Assembly (NCBI GenBank): GCA_026874595.1
Contig: CM049314.1
Span: 14,996,729 to 15,060,728, forward strand
DNA: 64,000 bases
Direction of reading: 5' to 3'
Origin: Sipunculus nudus
Taxonomy: Eukaryota; Annelida; Sipuncula; Golfingiida; Sipunculidae
The number at the start of each line of letters is the position of its first letter. Position 1 is the first letter of the stretch. Both the position numbers and the translations under genes were made by a program. Under the pieces are notes generated by a model. That model saw nothing but the letters and a program-made list of their open reading frames with translations, did not search any database and was not told the DNA's origin. Shown here one piece after another: positions 1 through 30,535 of this stretch.

Positions 1-1069
1 AGACACCACACAGCAAAAAAATAGTCCCTGAAACAGCCACAATGATGAGTGTAACAATGAACATAACTGGCCAATCTAAAACGCTTTAACTACTTTTCAA
101 GGTTGTTCTGCACTCTTTTCTCAGCACCACCTAGTGTTCAATTGGTAAACTAAAATAACACTGAGGAAAAATTATTATGGTATGCGTTAATATTTTCACT
201 GCAGAAACACAATTAAAATAAAAATATATAATACAGTTTTGGGATAATTTAAATTTGAACACTGGATGGCACTGATCAGTGACTCATATCATAACATATC
301 ATAAATAGTAATGGAAAGGCATATTTAAAAAATCCATTACAGTGAGTCATTCAAGTAGCAATAGTTTATGACAGAACCAAAACCACTCACTGTAGATTTT
401 CTGGGACCCTGCCGTGTACAGTTCCAATATAAACATAATTGTTAGCAAGTGACTCAGCTCACACATATATACAGACATCAAGAGCAATGACAACAATAAA
501 ACTTCAGCACATAATGCAAAGCACCACTCTGACTGGATATGTTACATATAATAATGACCAATCCACTCTTAAAGTGTTCCGTACATATCTCCTGTCATGG
601 TTTACTAGTGACTTTCAAACAAAATGTAATATATTGTAAAAACACTCTTGTTGATTCTCTGCCTAGAGCATATTGGTAAATCCTGAATTCCTAAATGTTC
701 AGTCCAATTAGGACTTGCCCTTGGCATCCATAGATATCTTTGTATTCACATTGGAGACTGTCATCTGTAGATATACATGTAGTCATATAAAATCTGTGAA
801 CTCCATCTTAGTATGAGAGTGTGATTTCGAATAAATGGCCCATACAGTGGACTTTTATATGAAACTTTTCTGGTTGACCAGATGTTTCATTTATTTGGGA
901 CTTTGCCTGGAAATTGTTTTAATGTTTCTGCAGATTATATCATGCATCTGTATAAACATGTTCCACTTCTGTGGATACACAGGCTCAATTTCTGTTCCAG
1001 ACCAATATATATAGTTATGTATATGAAAGCAGATTCAGCATCTTGTCTAATATGAGGACCTCTATTATA

Positions 1070-1560
1070 GGGTTCCCGCAGGGCCTTAAAAAGTCTTAAA
1101 AAGTCTTATTTTTGTTATTTTAGAAAGGTCTGAAAAATGCCAGTGCTCCAGACACACCTCTTAAAAAATTCTTAAATTTAGTTTTACCTATCTTGATAGG
1201 ATGATATGCACAAGCAGTTTGGTGCTCATATTTAAGCCTGTCAAAGAAATATTCATATACAGAATACAGAAAATACTTCTGTATCATATAATGTATGCTC
1301 TCTGGACTACTCCCCTGTTAAATGAATGCCCCTCCAACCAAGCTCAGGAGCACTACCAGTTGTTTCTATAAAAGACACCACTTCTTCTTGATATTTCCCC
1401 AACTTAGAGTGATTATTATTTACCATCTTCAGGAGCTTTTAAGTACAGCTGGGCAATTGAAGAATTTTGTTTATGAAAGGGTCTCAATTATTCAGTCAGT
1501 TGGTCTTAAAAACATGAAAAAAAGGTCTTAAATCTGCTTTGCCAAGGCCTGCAGGAGTCC
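1070..1560. mobile_element. MITE-like element with gggttcccgcagg / cctgcaggagtcc ends
   Basis: The left end gggttcccgcagggcctt and right end aaggcctgcaggagtcc are imperfect inverted repeats of ~17 bp. Both ends carry 'gtcttaaa' subterminal motifs. A similar family with 'gtcttaaa' repeats occurs widely in aquatic animals (recalled, not checked). Confidence 0.55.
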
Positions 1561-1865
1561 TGGTTATGGATAAAACCTAAACAAAGTCCATAGTTAGGTC
1601 CCATTGCATGGGCACAGCTGAAATATGCTGTCCTGTCGTTTTTGTATTTCCATTCCTAATTTTGACCTTCGTTTTCATAATGTGTGCCCATCTCTGGAAT
1701 CTGCTGAAACCAAGGAGAGGGTTTCCATTCAGAGAGTATGGTAATTTTAATTTTAAATCAGGAATTATTCAGCAGATGGAACTGACTGTGCCCTTCATTC
1801 TTTTTGACTAAAATCATTGTACCTGAGACCATTTATTCACATAAATGTAGCATTTGTTCAATATG

Positions 1866-2050
1866 CAGTAAAACCTCGTTGTGTTGAACTCGCTTAAGTT
1901 GAAAACCCCACTTATGTCGAAGTTACAGACTAAATATTCCAGACAATTCAAGTTATATTATTACCAAATAAAACCCAGTTGTGTCAAATATTGGATGTGT
2001 CTAAGTTTTCTGAAGGTCCTTTCGACTTCGACAAAATGAGGTTTCACTGT
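1866..2050. mobile_element. Pogo/Tigger-type MITE
   Basis: A ~185-bp element beginning cagtaaaacctcgttgtgt and ending gacaaaatgaggtttcactg, which is nearly the reverse complement. CAGT..ACTG ends with an 'aacctc' core are typical of pogo-group MITEs, which insert at TA; 'ta' follows the right end. Confidence 0.6.
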
Positions 2051-2348
2051 ATATATCTGGCCTCTTTAGTATGCAAAATACAAGTTAGACATTTTTTTCT
2101 CAGCTTATAAGTACATTTTAAAAACCAAATCTGAACATTAGATGTCCATTATTCCAGTTGATCCGACAGAATTACTATTATGTTAAAGGAAATAAAATCT
2201 TATATAAGTGCATGCACTCTACCGGCATATCAACTGAGCTTTCTTTATGTTGATGGGACTGACTGAAACTATTTGACACATTTGAGGTTTAACAAAAGGG
2301 ATTTCTGCTTGGAGTTTTTTTCTTCAGTCGGAACTCAATGGGGGCATC

Positions 2349-2420
2349 AAACATACGTCAGCATCATTATATGGTAACTTTACCAAACATAAGTCAGCAT
2401 CATTATATGGTAACTGTACC
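2349..2420. repeat. 36-bp direct duplication
   Basis: Two adjacent 36-bp units (aaacata[c/a]gtcagcatca...) differing at two positions. A simple local duplication. Confidence 0.85.
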
Positions 2421-4124
2421 CTCTTAACCACCCAGGTATTCATTTCTTCAGGTGTGATAAACAAACATATGCATTCATAAGCCATAACAGAGAATGACAG
2501 TTGTTAAATACAAAATGATACAGTAAACCCAATGCCAGCAACTGAACAACATCTATATATGTATGTTTAATACTGTAATTCATGTGCTAGAGGGACACTG
2601 TATTTATGCAAATATCCAAGTTACATATACAATACATGAGCAATAGATAGTACAGACATAATAAGTACAGAACAACACCCCTTTCACAAATCAAATGCAA
2701 AATATTTTGGAAAATATAAAATGGAACGTGAATGTTTTCATGTGAAGCCAAAACCTGTGTGATAAATATCAACCAATCAGGTTTGAAACCACCTCCTGAG
2801 CTAGTTCCAAACAGCGCCATAACCTACTGTGTTAAAATGTTTGTACATGTCCATGTTTTAAGGTACAAAAGGTTTTGGCTCTCATTCAAAGAATCGTGAC
2901 ACCACTGTTGATCATCTGTATATTGCTAAACATATTGTTTTTGTGCTGCAGTCTATGTGGACAGACTGCCAAGATTGATTAGCAGTTAGAATAAAACCTT
3001 TTCCACTTTTCAAACTGTAGGATTCTCACTGCCAAAAAAAAGTTCAGAAAGAAGTTTGGATTTCATCAAAGTAAATGTATCCTCTCTTTAGAGAGGAACC
3101 TTTGCAACATGATAATACTGAGCTTTTCTCTGGCATACAACTCACTTTAACTTTCACATGCATGCCAGTGTCTCAATACTGTTCAATGTTAGTTCATGTA
3201 CTTGGAAGACAATGGTATTATGAAGTGTTCTTAAACTGATGGAGCTCTTTTTGTGGCAAGATGTGCATGTATCAACCTGTCTGATGGGTCCATGGACCAC
3301 AGTCTTGTGGAAACATTCATGCAGGCTTTACATATCATATTCAAAAATTCAATTAGAGTAATGATGGTATATGTATACAATGCCCAAACACAGCATAAAT
3401 AATTTTATCTATCACATACCTGAAAGCCTTAACCATCATATTTCATGACATTTAGTTGAGTAATCAACATTGGTGATCCCTTTCTGGATCAGAGAAGCTT
3501 TTTCTAGATTTTCTTATTAGTCATCCTTGGCTGGACCCTCCCCTTTCCAAAATCCTGGATCTGCCCCTAATGAAAGCACAACATTTGGTGTTCAGATGCT
3601 ATGCTGAGTGTATATTTAAGTCAGAAGAAGCAACACAGTAGCAATGCTAATATGAATATGACCAACACCATTCAATTATGACTCCCATACCACTTAGATC
3701 TACCACATTAGTTAGCTGTAACTACTTAAGTCTGGCTGGCTCACATGTTTTAATTATGACTCAAGTGAACAGGTATGGCTGACTCCATTTCACAAAATAC
3801 ACCTCCAAAAAATTACGAGTCTAGCTGACTCTCAGATCACTTACCTATGACTTGCTTATGTAGTCTAATGTACTTAAAATATATAACTCCAAGCAAGTTA
3901 AAAAAAAAGACGCAATGATCCAGTGCACAAAAGTCTGGCAATCTACAACATTATGACCTTTGTAAATGGAATAGACTATATAAAATATGCATGTGTATGT
4001 GTAAGGACGTGTGTGTGACTGTAAGTGAAATGCCACAAATCCATACACAAGTTTTAAAACTATAAAAACATGTATGTGGTCTTTTTTACCATATACCTAG
4101 TAATTATATAACTTATTTCCCCCA

Positions 4125-4130
4125 TTTATT
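4125..4130 (-). terminator. Candidate polyadenylation signal of BACE
   Basis: A minus-strand AATAAA lies about 180 bases past the BACE stop codon, with further AT-rich near-matches beside it. It is the nearest canonical hexamer. A longer 3' UTR running toward position 1 cannot be excluded. Confidence 0.4.
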
Positions 4131-4233
4131 ATTTATCATAAATAAACATATTGCACTTGTACCTTCTGTAAACAGTTACCTTGTGTATGTTTCATATTTC
4201 TGTAGCTGCATGATCCTGCATCAGATCTGCTTG

Positions 4234-4310
4234 CATCACATGACTAGCTATCTGTATCACATGACCAGCTACCTGCATCACATGATCAGCTACCTGCATC
4301 ACATGATCAG

Positions 4311-4317
<7 letters not shown>
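4234..4317. repeat. 21-bp tandem repeat at the BACE stop codon
   Basis: Four 21-bp units (catcacatgatcagctacctg type). They overlap the last codons and stop of BACE. Because 21 is a multiple of three, each unit read on the minus strand repeats an in-frame TAG, so loss of the first stop would still end translation within a few codons. Confidence 0.85.
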
Positions 4318-21713
<17,396 letters not shown>

Positions 21714-22199
21714 GGCTGTTGCTATCTCTGTCAAGCTCCAATCAGAGCTTTATCACCGCTTGACCTTTGACCCTGATGTGCTGGTTTCATCAGATCTTCT
21801 CTGAAACCACTCTCCATTCAGTAGTCTGTAATTGTAGTGGAGCACAAACAGTTACATATATGGCTGAATGATTTGGAGTACTGTTGATCTTAATCAAGAT
21901 ATATTCTTCATCCCATCGTCATCATGCTTTGGAAATTTACACTATTATCTAAATTTTACAAGCAACATTCATGTGAACTGTTCAGTTCTGCAAACCCTGC
22001 TACAATAAACTGGCAGAATTTGTGTTTTTACCTAAAGATTAAAACAAATTTTGTAATATTGCTAATACATAACATTTTAAGAGTGGATGTAGTTATTTTA
22101 ATTTGCAATATGGGCATGATCCTTTGACCCCCAGATGAGAATAAGTATAGTACATAAAGCAACGTATGCAAGGCTCGCAGTCAAAATACTGATTATGAT

Positions 22200-22300
22200 A
22201 ATTATAATTAGGAAATTGCAAATCTACAGATGGAAGACAGACAAAGCACCATCCCTATAGCTCAGATGACTTAAAGTCAGCCAAGCTAATAACACAGCAT
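22200..22300. repeat. Right-end remnant of dispersed element B
   Basis: 'ctatagctcagatgactta' followed by 'aagtcagccaagctaa' matches the right end of elements at 18360 and 59630. Confidence 0.5.
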
Positions 22301-22399
22301 ATGTCAATACCACATGCATTCATTATAATAATTAAAAACATATTAAAAGGTGGGTTTGTACTATATTATTAAAATCATCAAAATTATCTATATTTTTCA

Positions 22400-22750
22400 T
22401 GAATGTCATTTGGCAGGGATTGCCAAAGTTTAGCCCCATAGTATGAAAGACACTTCAGTCCATATCTAGTAGTTCTTCTTATGTTTTACTTATTTGAGAA
22501 CTGCTTCTTAAGTCATATTTCACATTTTTCAATGTAAATAAATCCCACATGAATGGAGGTGACAGTTTATGCAGAGCCTTATATACCTCAATGATGATAG
22601 CTCACTTTCTTGCAACCTCTTATGTAGGTTGTTAAGCCCCTTCTGGAAGGGTTTTATCGTCTGATTTAAAATCATTATTTATAAACAAACCTAAGTGCTC
22701 TACATAGGACATGTTCCAATTTAGTTGTGTTCAGATCCATAGAAATTTCA
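22400..22750 (-). pseudogene. LINE reverse-transcriptase C-terminal fragment
   Basis: The minus strand can be read, with stops and shifts, as LEHVLCRALRFVYK, DFKSDDKTL, then IEVYKALHKLSPPFMWDLF and NVKYDLR. These blocks are characteristic of the region after the RT domain in Jockey/CR1-like non-LTR elements. It is clearly dead. Confidence 0.7.
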
Positions 22751-24414
22751 GATCTATGTATATTAAAGGGGCCCAATCATCTAACTGACCTAAAGACAAT
22801 CCCTTGGAGCTTTAATAAAAATAGGCCAGAAAACTTTGATATCACTGCACACAGGCTGCTTGTTTTGTTTATACCAAAGTGCTTATTGTATGTAGGGGCC
22901 CACTAAAATGATCAAAACAAATTCAACGAGGGCATCTGACAGCAGGTTTAATAAGCCAGAGCTTTGCAAATCATGTTTTGCAACAAGTAACCTTTCTTCC
23001 TCTGCATATATGTAACCTACCACCTTAGGGTACATGTTTCTTCCGTATGTCAACATTGCTGTGTTAACAATCGTGTGGTTGATAAACAAGATATCACATC
23101 CTTCCTGAAGGCCTCATTAGATCTTTTTAACAGCCAAAATTACCCTTAGATCATTAATATATACATGGAGAAGCCAAATATCACATAAAACTTTTTTTTA
23201 AAAGGTAGTTGACTGGGCACCTTTAAATTTTGTTCTACCTGAAGTATTCTATAAAACTACCTATGATACACAGGAAGAACAAGTTTTAATGATAACTAAA
23301 ACAGCAGATGTTCAGAATCTGGTCTACATGATGAGACATGAAAAATATAGACATTCTCTCTGCTTAGTTCCTAAATTTATTTCCTATGAATTTCACAAGG
23401 TGTCTCTGCTTTCCTAATATAATTTGTCTATGAATGTCATGATTTGTGACTCTCTGGATGTGAACCCACAATCTAATGATAAGGAGTCCCACACCCTCTC
23501 AACTTAAGATTTGGAAGACATGATACCAAAAAGGGCAATTTAGGTTCATTTATGTCTAGTTGCCTAGCCATTTTACATTAAAATATAATGTTACTGCAGT
23601 ACTGCATCATGTATCTGATGACTGGTCAACTGAAAATTGTCATAAAAACTGAAAATGGAAAATTTGACCTATCATCGGAAATCTGAGTAAAGACAAAAAA
23701 TTCAGAAAAATTGGCATAAAAATCTTCTTATTCAAAACAAATGTAGCTAGGTCAGCAGGTATATATAAATATATATTGCTGACTATTTAGTGCACTTGAG
23801 CACAGGTAGTATACATATGTGAAAACCACTGCCAACCAGTTTGTGATGTCCTCGGCCAGTGGCCAATCCAGAAATTTCTTCGTGGGGAGCTTATATGTCG
23901 TAGTGTTAATGGCATCTAAAATGTGTGCAAACCTGGGAAGAGGGAAGGCAGAGTGGGGTAAGTTGGAAAGACTTTGTTGCTTAGAATGAAATCCTAGAGT
24001 TGTAGTACAATCTAGCATTTTACTTATTGAATGTATAACTATATGTAATATTCATAAGCTTTCAACTATATGTTTAACTATATACCAGGGAGCTAAGCCT
24101 AATGTTTTTTTCCCAGAGGCCAGAAGCTTTTGGGGGAGCTATAGCTCCCATATATATAGCTACGCCCTGGATCTGCCAATGTCCTTAGCTCAGTTTGATC
24201 ATCGTGGCTTTAAAGGACAGCTACTAGACTCGTAATATTAGCAAAAGGGGTGCAGATAATGTAGTTGTTGATTATTTAAGTCTGAGATTTCACAGCAGGT
24301 TAAAACATTAAGTAAAGCAATGATTATTTACTTTTTGTTTAACTTTTAAAAAATAAAAGTGTAAATGTAACCTTTCACACATTAGCTTTACAACTTGCCT
24401 TGCGATTAAAGCTT

Positions 24415-24490
24415 GCTTTATTAGTGAAGCGGTAAAACGTCTGACTTGTGTGTCACAGGTTACGGGTGCTAATCCACATCCCGCCCTATT
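24415..24490 (+). mobile_element. Decayed tRNA-like (SINE head) sequence
   Basis: 'ttagtgaagcggtaaaacgt' resembles a box A and 'ggttacgggtgctaatcc' a box B, in an arrangement like the clearer SINE at 27941. No tail was identified. Confidence 0.35.
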
Positions 24491-25654
24491 CCTATTTTTA
24501 CCCGTTACAAATCTTGTATCACCTGTTATAACTTATAAACTTGTTCACTTCTGCATTATCCCAGTTCTCTCGCCAGAAATTACATTACATGTTTGAAGGT
24601 TCTTGTACTTCACCTCTGCCAACAAATGCAAGATGTCTACTGGACTATGAATGCTTCAATTCTCTCTGGACAAATAAATCGGTTATTGATGTTACAGTTG
24701 CTGCATGTTTTCCAGAATGGTTATTTTTATTTATAACAGGACTTTAGACATACAACATTATGTGAACATTGGTATGTTAAAGCCATAGGAAATATTTTTT
24801 TTCAATTTCCTTTCTAAGAGTAACAGATCGTATCGTGCTATTACCCCAGTAAGCCCTTTGGTTGGCCTGCGATGCAAAAGAAACCTGTTGCATTGCTGTC
24901 AGGGGCTACATCAATTTGGGTGAGTCAGTATCTGATAACATTTGGATCATGGCAGTAATCAGGGTGATTCCTGGTGCATTTTCATGCAAAATCATATATC
25001 AGAACAACTGTTTATCCCAACAAAAAGCTTATCCCCCAAGTAGACTGATGTCACCCCTAACTTAACGTGAATACTTTACAACGGATATATCCTATAAAAC
25101 CATACGATGGGTTTACGCTCGCCACTTGATTTCACTCATCAAGAAATTAGATCCCGGTCATTACAGGTGACATTTCCAGGTTCTTTTAAGGACGTGTATT
25201 AAAATACCAGACAATCATACACCCAGATCAATATAAACTATGAGACATCAGGTTAAATTCACAAATATAATTCAAGACAATACTTACAGAGACACAAATG
25301 TGAGTGTGTGCGTTGATGTGTCAATACGACAGTTCTTCACATTAAAATTACAGGATATTTACTGAGTCCATGGTTTGTATAAAAACAATAAAGTCCAGTT
25401 CCTTCAGAGATCTCTGGTTACTGTCTTGTGTAGAATCTAGCGTATGGTTAGTACCATATAGTCTTTCTGAGTTTAGCATTCTTCAAATGATCTTACTTGA
25501 CAGCGACCCGGGTAGGTTTACGTTCACGTGAATGGTAATAGGTCTCTTTGTTTACATATGAGCTTAGAGTCCTTGACCTTAATTCATGTAGCAATAGATT
25601 CACGGCTTACAGCGTTTATGTGTCTAGGTCAAGCTAAACTAGGCCGGCGGGTGA

Positions 25655-25800
25655 CGCGTGCGCACTTACTTTACCACCAATACGAAGCTCTGTCGGCAGC
25701 ACGGCTGTGATCTTGTGAGTTGGGCCCTTGCCCCATGTATAAGCTTGCTTCTGTGCCGTTCCTGGCGGTTTTAAGCGTCTCTAAGTTCTCTCCGCCATGC
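25655..25800 (-). other. Possible non-coding first exon and promoter region upstream of BACE
   Basis: On the minus strand this comparatively GC-rich stretch ends in GGTGGTAAA|GTAAGTGCG, a strong donor. Splicing to an acceptor such as the TTTCAG near 21803 would give a 5' UTR joined to the exon with the start ATG. A small open frame beginning ATGGGGCAAG ends before the donor. This is inference; no core promoter element was identified. Confidence 0.25.
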
Positions 25801-26280
25801 GTGCCTCTTGCCTCTCCTAGCTTCAGGACCCAACTGAACCAACGTTCAGCGTCTCTTCTTGAAGTCTGACGTCACAATCGCCTGTTCACTGTGTACGGCA
25901 ATCCAGTTCTCTGATTGGCTTATTTCTCAAGTGTCCCATATAAGGATATATGTGACCTAGTTTGACTGTTAGCGTCACCATGGCGACCCACATACCAAAT
26001 GTAATAATACACACGATGCGTGACACGGATAAATCAGCTGATAGCCGATGGGATTTCATACAAGAATACACAATATATATATATATATACAATCAAGACC
26101 TGTCAACGCTTTAGGATGACGCTTCACGTCAATATCAATAGAGAACAGACTTCGTTAAACTATGATACAAAACACCGTACATATTGTCACCTATTGTCTG
26201 GTGACAACCGAGTTGTGGCTTTGTAGCATATTTCTCCTGGGTGGGCAAGGTGGTGAGCAGCGTCCAGAAATTGTGAGCTA

Positions 26281-26851
26281 GAGGTGTGGAACAGACCACT
26301 TAAACTGGTCTAGTCCACAATTTTGGGCTGGACTGGACTGCAAACATTAATCACCGGACCACTTTTACCGTTGACCGGACTGGTCCCGACTGCTTTACCT
26401 AAAAGGTTTAAGCTAAACATATTTAGTGTCAACCTTCAAATCTTGCTATGGACAAGGTGTAATTAACCTCCCAAAGAAAGACTCTTTAGCTATGTAAATT
26501 GTATTAAAAGCAATGGCAATTTATGTAACACAAAATACTTCACTTTTATCATTAAAACTCAAACCAAGATCTTGCAATTCATGTTAAACATGTATGAATT
26601 ATAATATTACATTTATTGCACGGTTTTCTATTTATGTGATTTCAGTTTTGTTAACTACATGAACAAATATATGTATTTAAAACATTATGTAGAATATGAG
26701 CAAAATAAAAAAAATACAATTTTAATTGATTTCACAAAGATATTTTAATAAATGGACAGGACTGCTTGTACAGGTCCACCTCCATGACCCGACCTCCTAC
26801 AGCTGGACCGGACCAGGAACGGTCCGCTTATGTGATGTACCCGACACTAGG
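26281..26851. mobile_element. Possible hAT-like element
   Basis: The left edge tagaggtgtggaacagacca and right edge (reverse complement tagtgtcgggtacatcac) share a TAG-G/T-G pattern, and both flank clusters of 'ggactggtccg'-like motifs. No target duplication was found. Confidence 0.3.
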
Positions 26852-27940
26852 GGGTATATACAGAGCCACAGCTGGGTAAAGTCCCCCCCCCCCCCCAGGT
26901 GTTCCGATAAACGACGCTGTACTGTATTTTGTAATTTAGTGTCGCACTAGCTGCATATGCAGCCGTGTCGCACCTGTTCTAAATAAGTAATTTGATAATC
27001 GCTTCCCATGGTTAAGAGTTATTAAGGTCATGCACTGATCATGAGCGAGCAATACGGTTGAGCAACAGATGATCATGAGGAACTTTTGTGAATGACTGGG
27101 CGTTGAGGTAAAACTAAAAGGCCCCACACACTGGCCATAGCTAGACTGACACTGACACACACCACGACTACCCTTCTGACATTCATACAGAGCTGTCATG
27201 ATATGTAATGTGTATATGTGGATATATTTATGCATTAAAATTCCTGATACTCACCTTCAGACAATGACTATGGGTGACAATAGATTTCTGACACTTTTTG
27301 TCAATAGCTGCCTCAGTGGCAAGGCGTTTTGATCTCATCGTATTTAACCCGGAAATAAAACAACAGATGTTCAACTTTCACTTTTCCAGGCTCAATATCG
27401 TCTTTATTAAAATGAAATGCTGCCGAATGTGTGAATAATTTGTCTACCCAGGGTCGTTTCGGTTGTTAATAAAACGCGTGCATGCATGCGTGCATGTATA
27501 CTTGCACGAAGATTTCCACATTTTACAAAGGCGACTAACATGAATCTCGATAATATCACCATATTTTATATTGTATATTTAATGTATATTGTAATATATT
27601 CATTAAGAGTCAGATAATTATTTAATGAAAAATATAAATGCAATGACAACAAATGAAAAAAAAATAGGCCAATATATAAATTATGCACGCACAGTCAGAT
27701 AATTAGTAAATGGTAAATATAAATGCAATAATAACATTAAAAAAAAAGGAAAAAAATAGGCCAATATATGCACGCACACATGTGATTATGCCTGCGGAAG
27801 GTGGAAAAAGTATTATTAAATGAATTTAAATCTTGATTTAGGAGGGACCTCTATGACATATAACACGCATTGGACAATTTCTAAAGTACCATTTAATTTC
27901 ATATTGTGATATTGATTGTTAATAGCCAGGGTTATATAGG

Positions 27941-28180
27941 GCCTTGGACAGCTGAGTGGTAAAACGCTCGGCCTTCTCCGCTGGCGACCCGGGTTCGATT
28001 CCAAGCGTGGATATAAGAATGGGTTGTACTTGCCCGTATAAGGTCGGTGGTTTTCTCCGGGTCCTCCGGTTTCCTCCACCCTTACCTATTACCGAGCGCC
28101 AACATCTAAGCCATGGAGAGTGCCTCGTATTAGTTATTATACCTAGTTTTACAATCCATGTAAAATAAATAAAAAATATA
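27941..28180 (+). mobile_element. tRNA-derived SINE
   Basis: Its head has a box A (gctgagtggtaaaacgc) and a box B (gggttcgattcc) at normal tRNA spacing. A conserved-looking body follows (ggtggttttctccgggtcct, ccggtttcctcc), then a 3' part ending catgtaaaataaataaaaaa. An inverted 3' copy is at 48290-48374. The body resembles the central domain of widespread metazoan SINEs; family assignment needs comparison. Confidence 0.8.
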
Positions 28181-28929
28181 TTTATAGTCAGAGAAAGTCT
28201 GATAAGAGTTCCAGACAAAAGCACAAATTCTGAACATATGACTCTGTTATTACTGCTGATATTGTATAATTCTCTTATAATCAATAGTGAACAAATATCA
28301 ATTAAAAGTGTTGTCGCATAAAATTGGTTTTAAATGCCAGGAAGTGGAAAGAGACAGGGTTTAAAATAAAATATTACTGAAACCTTTTCATGTTTTTTTT
28401 TTCTGCTGAAAGGTTCAAGGTTTTGTGCTCTATCCATAATATATATGACAACATGATGAACTGATAATTTGTTTATTGATATATATACATAATTTACAAC
28501 GAAAATGTTCAGTTACACATTAACACGTGTTTTCATGCTGTCGCAATCATCAGGCTAATGGAGCACTGTTAGATTCGTTCAGCACCTATAAACTTCTAAT
28601 ATATATATATGTATATTCAAATACCCATTCCAGGAATATACTTAGCTTTGTAGTAAATGTTCATTAATTCTTGTTTTGCATTTATCTGAACAGTTCACAA
28701 GCAATACATTTGAGAGATCACACATATTTGACAATTAGGACCTATCTAAAATCCTTAGCATTTCAAGTTCCTAGGCAATATACTGTAGTATATACATTTA
28801 TAATGTTTTAATAACATTTTAATTTATAATAAAAATACTAAACGATGAATTTTTCAAAATCTAAAATCTAAAATCATATGACCACCATATATACTACATC
28901 ATATACTGTACATGTACTTGTTCAGACGA

Positions 28930-29275
28930 CGTGTGAAGAGTTACGCTCCTCACACAGTGGTTACATGCTGCTGTCGTTCTTCTTCGTTTTAACCGCTGTT
29001 TTGTTTAGCAAGATTCTCTCCTTTACACCACCAGGTTTCGCACAGTGCAAATAATTGTATTCAGAACAATGACAGCGTGGTATCGCATTGTCCAACTCCA
29101 AGTTTTAAATCCACGACACCCTGTTCTCTTTGGTCTGATTCTTGGTCCTGTACGTCGCAGCCCTGCATGGTGTCGAGACCCCGAAAAACTTGCGAAAAAA
29201 AGCAGCGGTTAAAACGAAGGAGACATGGAACGACTGTATTGTATATAACTGCTGCGTGAGGGAGAAGTGAACAGT
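28930..29275. repeat. Imperfect inverted repeat, ~345 bp
   Basis: 'cttcgttttaaccgctg' at ~28983 is matched by 'cagcggttaaaacgaag' at ~29203. Similarity continues outward on both sides (cacacagtggttacatgctg versus the complement of cagcagttat and cactgttcac). This could be a foldback MITE. Confidence 0.5.
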
Positions 29276-30350
29276 GTGGCTTTTTTTTTTCCTTTTTTTT
29301 GTTTGGATTTGATTAGGAAGATTGATTTGGCCTGAAGGCTTGTTTATTATTCATGAAACAGGCACCATGCAGAGCGGGTCGCTGAATTATGGTCTGTGAA
29401 TATGTACCCACAGACTCGGTGGTATGAAGATGTTTAGTATTTGCAAGATTTTGACAACCATCTTCGGTTGGGGTGATCAAGATTGTGTAAGAGGTTAATT
29501 CTTATTATCTGACATTGAGAACTTTTAAAGACACAGTAACCGTAACCTTGGATTGAGTGCAAAGCATCGAGATGTCTGCGTGAGTGCGTGTGTATATGTG
29601 TGTGTGTGAGTGTGGGGGGGGGGGGGGGGTGTCTTGAAATATAGGAGTTTAGTGTGGGAGAGATGTTACAGACAGATTATGATTCAGGGTTTCGACATGA
29701 ATGAAATCGTTTAAAATCCATGAAATTTTTTTTTTTTCGAAGACGTCTGAGTGCTCAATTGAAGCATTTTAAAAATTGTTCCTTGAAAAGTTTTGGATTT
29801 CCCTGAAATGGAGAAGAACAAGAGGTGCAAGGCTTTCTTTTACCAGATAACAAATATCTCTCTTTTATAGTGGGCTTACTGTAGACCGTGAAAGGGAAGT
29901 TAAATTATTGTAAAATGTGGTAAGGTCCGGGCGGTAAAGAAAAACAGGCAAAGTGAAACGGGCTTAACCACCCGAATTAATATCCATAAAAACAGTCGAA
30001 ATTGATAATGAAATACAATGATTCTGGAATCATGTTATAAGTGAATAAAGTAAAATCATTTAAGTTAAGATAACATTTCAAGCGATACATGCAGAAAAAA
30101 GGCATCCCAGGATGTTTATTTTTCATCACCATTTGACGTAGTCGACAATCGATCTCTATGTATCAATAACTTTACCAATATATCACAAAACCAGTCATAG
30201 TCTTGCCGTGCCATAGAGTCATAAATATTATGATGTAACGTTAAATAAGTAATACCAGTTTCCTTACTACGCAAGCGGGACAGATTTTGTTTTAATCGGC
30301 CGGCTTGTGGGGGTTGCCATGAGATATATATATATATGTGTGTGTGTGTA

Positions 30351-30410
30351 TAGCTAGATAGATAGATAGATAGATAGATTGATAGATGGAAAGATAGCCA
30401 GATAGATCGG

Positions 30411-30455
<45 letters not shown>

Positions 30456-30535
30456 TGATTGATAGATTGATAGATAAATAAATAGACAGGTTGGTTGATA
30501 GATAAATAGATGTACATGATAGATAGGTACAATTT
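30351..30535. repeat. GATA microsatellite
   Basis: Interrupted (gata)n with tgat and aaat variants. Its translated frames are artefacts. Confidence 0.95.

Larger units (their letters stand above)
1..4124. other. Region downstream of BACE; no gene recognised
   Basis: AT-rich sequence with only short chance frames. It contains two MITE-like elements (1070-1560, 1866-2050), a 36-bp direct duplication (2349-2420) and otherwise nothing recognisable. Part could be an extended BACE 3' UTR. Confidence 0.5.
22751..27937. other. Region upstream of BACE; no gene recognised
   Basis: Besides the possible BACE first exon (25655-25800), this holds a decayed tRNA-like sequence (24415-24490), a possible hAT-like element (26281-26850) and simple repeats. 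Short frames here lack splice context or similarity I can recognise. Confidence 0.45.

Noticed and set aside
27985-28010. Possible functional tRNA gene at the ggttcgattcc box
   Set aside because: The acceptor stem and anticodon arm do not fold into a cloverleaf by eye, and a SINE body follows.
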